Below are positions 20,901-26,745 of a stretch of 31,121 nt of DNA, piece by piece. Within the stretch, counting starts at the first letter, position 1. Every line of letters starts with the position of its first letter. Source of the DNA: JBOGWY01 sp050694015 (GTDB taxonomy: Bacteria; Actinomycetota; CADDZG01; WHSQ01); contig JBOGWY010000196.1 in the NCBI GenBank assembly GCA_050694015.1, positions 1-31,121 of the forward strand, given 5' to 3'. A program made the translations under genes and the position numbers. The notes beneath the pieces are model-generated. The model saw only the letters and a program-made list of their open reading frames with translations. It was not told the origin of the DNA and did no database searches.

Positions 20901-22747
20901 TCGCAGTCGAGGTTGACCGCAGGTGGAGGCGTTCCCTGGCGCCAGGTCTTCTCGACCTGGTCCGCGAGGTCGTCGGACTCCGGATCGTTGGTGGCCTCCT
21001 CGTTACACAGCGCTTCGCCCTCTTCGATGCTTCCCACCCAGAAACAGACCCGCGCGGTTCCGAGTTCGGCATCGGCCTGCTCGACGATGATCGTGCAGTT
21101 GCCGTTCGCGTCCGTCGTGCACGACGAACCCTCCCGCGGATAGTCGGGGCTGTCGTACGAGGTCGAGTCGGGGTTGTCTGGGTCGTTCACGCCGTTGCCG
21201 TCTGGCGTCGCCGGACCGTCCGCTTTCACCTCACCATCGACATCGGCGCCCTCGACCGCGTTCCCGAACTCGTCCTCGACGTGGCAGGTGTAGGTCTCGC
21301 GGCTCGTCGAGCCACCCGAGCCCGGGTTCGTCTCCTGATCGTCTCCGCTCTGGTCGTCGCAGTCGAGCGCGTCGGGGGCGTCGGTCGTCCACGACTTCGT
21401 CACCGTGTCGGTGTCGTCGGCGTCGTCGTTGCCCTGCCCTTCCGTTGAATCTCCCTCGTCGGTGTTGTTATCGATGTCGTCGTCGTCGATCCACGCGCGG
21501 TAGGTCGTCGAGCCCGGCTCGTTGCTCGAGTGCTGGAACGAGCAGGCGCCGGTCTCGTCGGCGGCGGGGGTGGCGGGATCGTCGCTCGTCGCCGTGGTGC
21601 AGGTGAAGTCGGGCTCCCCTCCGTTGGCGTTGTCGGGGTCGCCCGCACCCGTCGCCTCGGCGTCGACCTCGGTGCCGCCGACAAGGTTGCCGGCTTCGTC
21701 GCGAGCGATACACCTGATCGTGTGCGTGTCACCCACCGCGTTCGTGTCGGTCTCGGGCACGCAATTGAGCCTCGACGCGGTCCATGCCTTAGTGACGACA
21801 TCGGTCCCGTCGTCGCCTTCGGGATCGCCCTGTTGTTCAGTCCCCGCTTCGGTGACGTTGTCGTCGTCGGTATCTCGGTCGATCCAGAACGTGTAGGTGG
21901 TGGTGCCCGCCGCGTTGCTCGTGTCGTTGAACTCGCAGACCCCGGCTTCGTTTTCACCCGGCGTCGTCGGGTTGTCCACCGGCGCCGTGCATTCGTAGTC
22001 GGGAGGTGGATTGTTCCCGCCGTCGTCGTCACCCGTACCGGTCTCCTCGCCGTCGATCTTCGTGCCGGGAGCGCGGTTGCCGTCCTCGTCGGTCGCGGTG
22101 CAGGTGATCGTGTGTGTCTCTCCGGTTGGGTTGTGCGCCGTTTCGGGTTCGCAGTTCAGTCGCGAGCCGGTCGTGGTGCTCTGGACCACGTCGGTGCAGT
22201 CGGGCTCCGGAAGACCCGGGGGAACGACGAAACAACCCGTGCCCGGCTGCGTCGTCTCGTCGCGGCCCTCGGTCTGGTCGGCTTCGGTGTCTCCGCCCGG
22301 CGGTGCCTCCCCGTCGAAGTCGATCCAGCCGCGGGTCGTGTCGCTGCCGGCGGTCCTCACGGGGTAGGTGATCTGACAGGAGGAATTGTTCTCCGTGATG
22401 TTGCAAGCCCTATCCGGGCTCTCCGGCGAATTGCCGTCGGTGTCGCTCACGCCCGTAAGCTCGAAGCTGATCTCGATCGGGGCCGTGTGAGGGTTCGGGA
22501 ATTCACCCGTGCATGTGCGAGCGTTTGCGTCTAGGTTGCGCAACGTCGCGGTGACGGTTTGAGCGGAACCGGATGCGGCCGTCCCTTGCTCCTGCGCGTC
22601 ATCCGTTGCACCCGCGACCGTGAGGTCGAGACAAGCCCCGGTTTCATGCCCCGCAAGTGCCGGTGGCGCCGGCACCAGTACGGCCACTACGGCGAGCACC
22701 GCGATGACCGCCCACGACCTTCTGGCTCCGCGTCTAGTCAGAGTCAA
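17918..22747 (-). CDS. giant secreted protein: nine Ig-like Cys repeats plus C-terminal RTX array
   Basis: A 1609-residue exported, strongly acidic protein, probably an adhesin or surface-layer component. A signal peptide (1-32, ending PALA) leads to one divergent module (about 33-195) and nine repeats starting near 196, 326, 461, 613, 766, 918, 1052, 1179 and 1307. Each has the frame LDCxPET...HTITCTATD...IDVEATGANDPD...SPDFTC...CSFTH...TTYRAWIDxD, then an acidic linker ending TDVVEKxW, resembling invasin-type (Big_1) Ig-like domains. Repeat 3 is the most divergent. Residues 1445-1604 are an RTX calcium-binding array. The TTG start has a GGGCGGA four bases upstream. No secretion or sortase gene is nearby. 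The partner is unknown. Confidence 0.92.
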   Translation of the reverse strand: MTLTRRGARRSWAVIAVLAVVAVLVPAPPALAGHETGACLDLTVAGATDDAQEQGTAASGSAQTVTATLRNLDANARTCTGEFPNPHTAPIEISFELTGVSDTDGNSPESPDRACNITENNSSCQITYPVRTAGSDTTRGWIDFDGEAPPGGDTEADQTEGRDETTQPGTGCFVVPPGLPEPDCTDVVQSTTTGSRLNCEPETAHNPTGETHTITCTATDEDGNRAPGTKIDGEETGTGDDDGGNNPPPDYECTAPVDNPTTPGENEAGVCEFNDTSNAAGTTTYTFWIDRDTDDDNVTEAGTEQQGDPEGDDGTDVVTKAWTASRLNCVPETDTNAVGDTHTIRCIARDEAGNLVGGTEVDAEATGAGDPDNANGGEPDFTCTTATSDDPATPAADETGACSFQHSSNEPGSTTYRAWIDDDDIDNNTDEGDSTEGQGNDDADDTDTVTKSWTTDAPDALDCDDQSGDDQETNPGSGGSTSRETYTCHVEDEFGNAVEGADVDGEVKADGPATPDGNGVNDPDNPDSTSYDSPDYPREGSSCTTDANGNCTIIVEQADAELGTARVCFWVGSIEEGEALCNEEATNDPESDDLADQVEKTWRQGTPPPAVNLDCEPEEDANPQDTTHTITCEASDASGEPVVGAEIDVEATGDNDPDDNASLTDPDFSCTTGQDDPATTGVDETGTCPIDHGPSTGAGDRAESTSEQGVTSYRAWIDSNNQDAQAEADTREGRDEETQPGTGCALDLVEPDCTDVVEKTWGASQLDCEPDTDSNPAGTKHTITCTATDAEGTPMRNAEIDVEATGDNDPDGEDEDSPEDPDFTCTTIADNPGTPANEEGTCSFTHGPSAGHDTGSAGDTEYRAWIDADRDNSTTEADADEGQTAEDDPTEMGSGCTSPVEAEPDCTDVMTKEWTASRLDCSPETATNPTSTEHTITCRATDEKDEPVQDTNVDMEASGANDPDDGDSRNSPDFTCDTDADGECEMVHGEDGEGVDDTGTTNYRAWIDYDGDDGMFDEEADGSEGRNESTSPGEEGEPDSTDVMEKTWEPSPLECTPETDGNPAGSDHRVTCTARDPNNQPEQGAVIDFEFTGANDPDNGDSPRSPDDTCTTNNEGRCSITHRGNSTGTTTYRAWVDEDDDDETVEADTQEGRNEGQQPGSTPEPDTTDVVEKRWGASRLDCAPETANRQVGANHTITCTATHNNQNVSGTEIDIEATGANDPDNGNTTTSPDFNCTTGQDGRCSITHSGTDESGTTTYRAWIDSDGSNSTAEADTTEQRNESGNGAGGTGEPDATDVVEARWTPAGLDCSPETAVTTTGGSHTVTCTAREAQSGLASGARIDVEATGANDPDNGSSPASPDFTCVTDDSGNCSFTHAGGTGEGTTTYRAWIDADDSNSTTEADATEGRDEGAQAGLNAEPDDTDVVENTWSEPIEPDSRGCTITGTDNGETLNGTPGDDIICGNGGDDVIDGNGGDDIIYGDAGNDTLVGGGGSDVMRGGIGNDVIRGNAGSDRLLGGGGRDTLLGGGAGDLLRGHAGPDRLRGGSGNDRLFGNAGNDFLSGDAGNDVLNGGPGRDRLVGGGGRDRLDGGRGRDRCRGGAGRDSQRSC
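17936..18427 (-). repeat. RTX nonapeptide-coding tandem repeats of the giant protein
   Basis: About 17 consecutive nine-codon units (GNGGDDVIDGNGGDDIIYGD and onward). Near the end Asp is increasingly flanked by Arg (GRDRLVGG, GRGRDRCRGG), which makes the final turns more basic than the rest of the protein. Confidence 0.9.
18428..22162 (-). repeat. nine tandem repeats of about 380-460 bp coding Ig-like modules
   Basis: Modules of 127 to 153 residues in direct tandem. The last three are the most alike and the most compact. Three linkers (after the N-terminal module and after repeats 4 and 5) contain an inserted Cys-x(11)-Cys loop (GTGC...EPDC) missing from the others. Confidence 0.9.
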
Positions 22748-22836
22748 TTCGTCCGCCCTTTCTCATCCCGCGAATCCCCTTCGCCCCCCTGAATGAGGTG
22801 GCGGCAATCATTAACCAAAGCGGTCAAACAATCCAG

Positions 22837-22853
22837 GTTTCTAGGTTAGAAAC
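22837..22853. promoter_or_regulatory. 17-bp palindrome over a possible -10 box of the giant gene
   Basis: Perfect inverted repeat GTTTCTA-GGT-TAGAAAC in an unusually AT-rich spacer. Read on the minus strand its centre contains TAACCT, a TANNNT-type -10 candidate for the giant gene about 90 bases downstream. A repressor bound here would cover the promoter. The rest of the 22748-22968 spacer holds a weak hairpin (GTGGGC/GCCCGC around ATAATTAT, 22863-22884). Confidence 0.5.
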
Positions 22854-22956
22854 GAAAGTTAAGTGGGCATAATTATTCGCCCGCTTTTATCTGATACCGG
22901 CTTCCGAAACGCGGCTTTCGTCCCGATTCACGGGCCCCCGGCCCGGTCCGACCGGA

Positions 22957-22962
22957 TACCTT
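22957..22962 (+). promoter_or_regulatory. -10 box of metallo-hydrolase gene, leaderless type
   Basis: TACCTT is followed by six bases (GCCCCC) and the GTG at 22969. There is no purine-rich Shine-Dalgarno sequence. Confidence 0.6.
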
Positions 22963-22968
22963 GCCCCC

Positions 22969-23937
22969 GTGAACAAGCTTCCCGTCGTTCGTCTCGAGAT
23001 GCCGACCCCCTTCGCGGTCGGGCCCGTCAACGCCTATCTCGTGAAGGCGGAGCCGTTGACGCTCGTGGACTGCGGGATCAACACGCCACAGTCGAAGAAC
23101 GCATTGATGCTCGGGCTCGCGGGGGCCGAGGTGTTCCCCGAGTCGATCGAGCGCATCCTCGTCACCCATGCCCATCCCGATCACTACGGGCTCGTGCACG
23201 TGATCCAGGAGCTGTCCGGCGCGACCGTCTACTTCCCTGCGCGCGAGATCGCGCGCGTGCGCGACCGCCAGATGCTGTTCGAGGTCGGCCGCCTCTTGGT
23301 CGAGGCCGGGATGCCGCTGGAGATGCTGTTCAAGATGGACCAGCAGCGGCAGGCGAGTTCCCATATGAGCGGCCTGAAGCACGAAGAGGTCGTCCCGCTC
23401 GACGGCGGTGAGACGTTCGACTTCCACGCGCCGGACGGCAACTTCACGCTCGAGACGTTGCACATGCCCGGCCACACCGGCGGCCACGTCGTGTTTCTCG
23501 AGCAACAGACGCGCACGCTCTTCGCCGGCGACGAGCTGCTTCCGGGGACATCCCCGAACCCGCTCTTGGAGCCGTCGCTCGACGAGCCGGGGGAGAGGCG
23601 GCGGTCGCTCAAGGAGTACCTCGTCTCGCTCGAGCAGATGGCCGCGCTGGACCTCACGCTCGCGTACCCGGGCCACGGCGATCCGATCACCGATCCCGGC
23701 GAGCTGATCGCGTGGACGATCGAGCATCACGTCAAGCGGAAGGTGTCGGTCGCCGGTCATCTCAGCGACGAGCCGAAGACGCCGTACCAGATCGCCGAAG
23801 AGATCTACCCGCACAAGATCGACTACGAGGCGTTCCTTGCGGTGTCCGAGGTCGTGGCGCATCTCGATCTCGTGGTCGACGACGGCGACGCGGTGGTCGA
23901 GCTCGTGGACGGCGTCACCTACTATCGGGCCGCTTGA
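22969..23937 (+). CDS. metallo-beta-lactamase-fold hydrolase with C-terminal winged-helix-like domain
   Basis: A cytoplasmic 322-residue member of the glyoxalase II-like branch of the MBL superfamily. The dinuclear zinc site is complete: THAHPDHYG (His67, His69, Asp71, His72), His169 (MPGHTGGH), Asp188 (FAGDELLP) and His236 (YPGHGDPI). The C-terminal part (KTPYQIAEEIYPHKIDYEAFLAVSEVVAHLDLVV) resembles the winged-helix tail of LACTB2-like proteins, which act as thioesterases or nucleases. The substrate cannot be assigned. The GTG start fits the upstream -10 box. It precedes the etf operon on the same strand by 105 bases. Confidence 0.93.
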   Translation: MNKLPVVRLEMPTPFAVGPVNAYLVKAEPLTLVDCGINTPQSKNALMLGLAGAEVFPESIERILVTHAHPDHYGLVHVIQELSGATVYFPAREIARVRDRQMLFEVGRLLVEAGMPLEMLFKMDQQRQASSHMSGLKHEEVVPLDGGETFDFHAPDGNFTLETLHMPGHTGGHVVFLEQQTRTLFAGDELLPGTSPNPLLEPSLDEPGERRRSLKEYLVSLEQMAALDLTLAYPGHGDPITDPGELIAWTIEHHVKRKVSVAGHLSDEPKTPYQIAEEIYPHKIDYEAFLAVSEVVAHLDLVVDDGDAVVELVDGVTYYRAA

Positions 23938-23968
23938 GCCTCCGGGTAGTGGGTAAGCCAGCATTTGT

Positions 23969-23974
23969 TAGGCT
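23969..23974 (+). promoter_or_regulatory. -10 box of the etfBA operon
   Basis: TAGGCT, identical to the -10 box of the Nudix gene at 26.67 kb, placed to start transcription near 23981, about 60 bases before etfB. Here the gene has a normal Shine-Dalgarno sequence, so the transcript has a leader. Confidence 0.45.
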
Positions 23975-23991
23975 GCTTGCAATAGCAAGCA
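23974..23991. promoter_or_regulatory. operator-like palindrome at the etfBA start site
   Basis: Perfect inverted repeat TGCTTGC-AATA-GCAAGCA that shares its first base with the -10 box and spans the predicted transcription start. This is the usual place for a TetR- or MarR-type repressor site. It could also form an RNA hairpin at the 5' end of the leader. Confidence 0.5.
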
Positions 23992-24042
23992 CTCTGGCTG
24001 GAACCCCCAGCAGCGGGCAAATCTCTTTGTAGGAGGACTGTC

Positions 24043-24813
24043 TTGAACATCGTGGTGTGCGTCAAACACATCCCCGATCCCAACGTCCCCGGCGAGCTCA
24101 CGTCCGACGGTTTCCTCAAGCGTGAGGGCGTCCAGGGCGTGCTCGACCCGGGCGACGAGTTCGGGGTCGAAGCCGCTCTCCAGCTCAAGGAGGCGCAGGG
24201 CGGCGAGGTCACGCTCGTCTCCATGGGCCCCGCCACCGCCCAGGAAGCGGTCCGCCGCGGCCTCTCGATGGGGGCCGACAAGGGCGTGGTGATCACGGAC
24301 GACTCGCTCAAGGGGGCCGACGCGTACGTGACCGCCAAGGTCCTCGCCGAGGCCATCAAGAAGCAGGAGGGCGCCGACCTCGTGATCGCCGGCGTCGAGT
24401 CGACCGATGGTTACACCGGCACGATGCCGTCGACCCTCGCGGAGTTCCTCGGCCTTCCGCAGATCACGTTCGTCAAGAAGATCGAGAACGCCGAGGGGAG
24501 CCTGAAGGTCGACCGCCAGACCGCGGACGGCTACCACGTCGTGGAGTGCCCGCTCCCCGCACTGATCACCGTGACCGCCGGCATCAACGAGCCGCGCTAC
24601 GCGAGCTTCAAGGGGATCATGGCGGCCAAGAAGAAGCCGCTCGATCAGTTCTCGCTATCGGACCTCGGTCTGAGTGCGGACGACGTGAAGTCGTGGCAGA
24701 GCGTCAAGAACGTCACGCCCGCCGAGGAGCGCAAGGCCGGCGAAGTGATCGAAGACGACGGCACGGGGGCCGCGAAGATCGCGGACTTCCTCAAAGAAGC
24801 GAAGGTGATCTAG
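24043..24813 (+). CDS. etfB: electron transfer flavoprotein beta subunit
   Basis: Small subunit of ETF, the soluble FAD/AMP protein that takes electrons from acyl-CoA dehydrogenases and passes them to the quinone pool. The 256 residues open with MNIVVCVKHIPDPN, followed by DPGDEFGVEAALQLKE, VTLVSMGP, RRGLSMGADKGVVI, and VIAGVESTDGYTGTMPSTLAEFLGLP, then GINEPRYASFKGIMAAKKKP, all typical of the family. TTG start with AGGAGG six bases upstream. Its TAG stop directly abuts the ATG of etfA. In mycobacteria this gene is fixA (Rv3029c), upstream of fixB. Confidence 0.97.
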   Translation: MNIVVCVKHIPDPNVPGELTSDGFLKREGVQGVLDPGDEFGVEAALQLKEAQGGEVTLVSMGPATAQEAVRRGLSMGADKGVVITDDSLKGADAYVTAKVLAEAIKKQEGADLVIAGVESTDGYTGTMPSTLAEFLGLPQITFVKKIENAEGSLKVDRQTADGYHVVECPLPALITVTAGINEPRYASFKGIMAAKKKPLDQFSLSDLGLSADDVKSWQSVKNVTPAEERKAGEVIEDDGTGAAKIADFLKEAKVI

Positions 24814-25773
24814 ATGGCCAAGATCCTTGTCTACGCGGAACAGCAGAACGGAACGCTCGAGCCGACCGCGCTGGAGATCCTCACGAAGGTCCGCGATCTC
24901 GGCGACACCGACGCCGTTGTGTTCGGCGCGGGCGCGTCGGGGGTCACCGGCGATCTCGGCAAGCACGGTGCGAAGACGGTCCACGTCGCGGAAGACGCCG
25001 CGTTCGACGACTTCATCGCGCAGCCGGCCGCGCACGCGCTCGCCGAGCTGCAGGGGCAGCAGTCATACGACCTGATCTGTTTCCCGATGACCTACGACGC
25101 GCGCGACGTCGCCGGCCGGCTCTCGGCGAAGCTCCCCGCCACGCTGATGAGCAACGCGATGGACATCGAGAGCCCCGATGTCGTCAAGACGGCCATCTTC
25201 GGCGGCGAGCAGATCGTCGACGTCACGCTCGAGAACAGCCCGAAGCTAGCGATCTTCCGGGCGAAGTCGTTCCCGGCGGAGCCGGCGGCGGACGGTGGCG
25301 ACCCCACGGTCGAGCAGCTCTCCGTCGACATCGCCGACGACCTCAAGAAGTCCAAGCGCGTCGAGCGTCACGAGGAAGAGGCGTCGGGTCCGAAGCTCGA
25401 GGAGGCGCCGGTCGTGATCTCCGGGGGCCGCGGTCTCCAGGAGCCGGACAACTTCAAGCTGATCCAAGAGCTCGCCGACGCGATCGGCAACGCCGCCGTC
25501 GGCGCAACCCGCGCGATCGTCGACGCCGGTTGGGTCCCGTACGCGCTGCAGGTCGGCCAGACCGGTAAGACCGTGAAGCCGAGCGTCTACATCGCGGTCG
25601 GGATCTCCGGGGCGACCCAGCACATCGTCGGGATGAAGGGGGCCAAGAAGATCATCGCCATCAACAAGGACGAGGAGGCCCCGATCTTCCAGATGGCCGA
25701 CCTCGGCATCGTCGGCGATGCGCTGAAGATCGTGCCGCAGCTGATCGAAGAGGTGAAGTCCCGTAAGGGCTAG
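24814..25773 (+). CDS. etfA: electron transfer flavoprotein alpha subunit
   Basis: Large subunit of ETF, carrying the FAD. The 319 residues have an N-terminal nucleotide-binding-like domain (MAKILVYAEQQNGTLEPTAL) and the C-terminal FAD domain (RGLQEPDNFKLIQELADAIG, VGATRAIVDAGWVPYALQVG, QTGKTVKPSVYIAVGISGA, INKDEEAPIFQMADLGIVGD). Zero-base spacing from etfB (TAGATG) implies equal, coupled translation, as a 1:1 heterodimer needs. With the acyl-CoA mutase and hydratase in this window it fits an acyl-CoA catabolism role. Confidence 0.97.
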   Translation: MAKILVYAEQQNGTLEPTALEILTKVRDLGDTDAVVFGAGASGVTGDLGKHGAKTVHVAEDAAFDDFIAQPAAHALAELQGQQSYDLICFPMTYDARDVAGRLSAKLPATLMSNAMDIESPDVVKTAIFGGEQIVDVTLENSPKLAIFRAKSFPAEPAADGGDPTVEQLSVDIADDLKKSKRVERHEEEASGPKLEEAPVVISGGRGLQEPDNFKLIQELADAIGNAAVGATRAIVDAGWVPYALQVGQTGKTVKPSVYIAVGISGATQHIVGMKGAKKIIAINKDEEAPIFQMADLGIVGDALKIVPQLIEEVKSRKG

Positions 25774-25809
25774 GAGTTAGTTGCCTCCAGATGAGTTAAT
25801 AGGTAGGTA

Positions 25810-26193
25810 ATGGGCCTCGGAGACTGGATCCGCTCGTTCTTCGCCAAGAGGAACAACCCTGCCCTCGAGGAGCTGGAGATGTTCGTCTCGAGCCACAAGG
25901 GCATCGAGGGGTTCATCGAGCCGCGTACCTCGACGTCACCAACCACTCTGTTGCTCGTCGATCGCTACGGCGAGCACCTGCGCGCGCCGGTGCGGGAGCC
26001 GGACGACGCGAGGACCTTCTGCGAGGGCCTGAGCATCCCCGTCTACGACGCGCCGGTGGTCGGCTACCCCAAGCGCATGCGCGACTTCGAGAAGCGCCGC
26101 CGCCACGAAGCCACGGATTCGCTCGAGGACGACTTCGCCGAACTAGAGAAACGACTCGAAGCCGACGCGGGCCCCGACATCCCCGACCGCTAA
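25810..26193 (+). CDS. conserved small protein, unknown function
   Basis: A 127-residue soluble protein that I do not recognise. It starts MGLGDWIRSFFAKRNNPALEE, an amphipathic helix, has a central alpha/beta stretch (TTLLLVDRYGEHLRAPV; LSIPVYDAPVVGYPKRM) and ends in a charged helix (FEKRRRHEATDSLEDDFAELEKRLEAD). No signal peptide, metal site or enzyme motif is visible. It lies 36 bases after etfA on the same strand, preceded by AGGTAGG, and is probably cotranscribed with etfBA. A role with ETF is conjecture. Confidence 0.8.
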   Translation: MGLGDWIRSFFAKRNNPALEELEMFVSSHKGIEGFIEPRTSTSPTTLLLVDRYGEHLRAPVREPDDARTFCEGLSIPVYDAPVVGYPKRMRDFEKRRRHEATDSLEDDFAELEKRLEADAGPDIPDR

Positions 26194-26203
26194 CCTCCTT
26201 CTA

Positions 26204-26240
26204 GTCTCGTTTTTCGGCGTAATACGCGGAAAAGTCAGAC
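26204..26240. terminator. hairpin between convergent genes, possible terminator
   Basis: GTCT (26204-26207) and TTTTC-g-GCGT (26211-26220) can pair with ACGC-g-GAAAA and AGAC (to 26240) around an AAT loop. No T-run follows the stem, so termination efficiency is doubtful. Confidence 0.35.
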
Positions 26241-26251
26241 GATTAGACGGG

Positions 26252-26671
26252 CTAGCGTGTCACTTGTTGGATCGCCCACCAGCTCGCTTCTTCGCGTAGC
26301 AGGACTTCGGCCTCCGGGATGTCCACCCATCTTGGTAGGTGATCGCGGGCGGGATGGCCCGTCTGGGGGCCGAGGATGATCCGGAAGAACGAGCACACCT
26401 TGTTGACGAACGCGTTGCTCGGCTCGTGCATCCCGTACTGACGTGCCGTGCAGGCAGGGACGGTCCGGAAGACCTCGAACCCCGTCTCTTCGAGCACCTC
26501 GCGGCGCAGCGCTTCCTCGGGCCGCTCGCCGTGCTCCAGACCCCCACCGGGGAGATAGAAGTGCCCCGCCCACTGAACGAGCAGCACCTGTTCCCCGGTT
26601 AATGCGATCCCATACGCGCCGGGGCGTTCGCGCGGTTCCTCGGGTCCCGGGTTGGTGCCGAACTGCTCCAC
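26252..26671 (-). CDS. Nudix hydrolase
   Basis: A 139-residue single-domain Nudix enzyme that hydrolyses a nucleoside diphosphate linked to another group. The Nudix box is complete: GGGLEHGERPEEALRREVLE then ETGFEV, giving G-x5-E-x7-REVLEETGF. The strand before it (VLLVQWAGHFYLPGG) and the region after it (YGMHEPSNAFVNKVCSFFRI) do not specify a substrate; dNTP clean-up (MutT-like) is one possibility. GTG start with TAGGCT six bases upstream. It is divergent from the cysteine desulfurase gene. Confidence 0.93.
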   Translation of the reverse strand: MEQFGTNPGPEEPRERPGAYGIALTGEQVLLVQWAGHFYLPGGGLEHGERPEEALRREVLEETGFEVFRTVPACTARQYGMHEPSNAFVNKVCSFFRIILGPQTGHPARDHLPRWVDIPEAEVLLREEASWWAIQQVTR

Positions 26672-26677
26672 GCCGGG

Positions 26678-26683
26678 AGCCTA
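26678..26683 (-). promoter_or_regulatory. -10 box of the Nudix gene, leaderless type
   Basis: On the minus strand TAGGCT is followed by six bases (CCCGGC) and the GTG at 26671. Confidence 0.6.
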
Positions 26684-26733
26684 GTGGTGCGGAGCGAGAT
26701 CTTGACGGGCCACGGGTTGTGAGCGAGCCCTCG

Positions 26734-26739
26734 TATCCT
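26734..26739 (+). promoter_or_regulatory. -10 box of cysteine desulfurase gene, leaderless type
   Basis: TATCCT is followed by six bases (GGGGCC) and the ATG at 26746. It faces away from the Nudix promoter, 50 bases apart. Confidence 0.6.
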
Positions 26740-26745
26740 GGGGCC

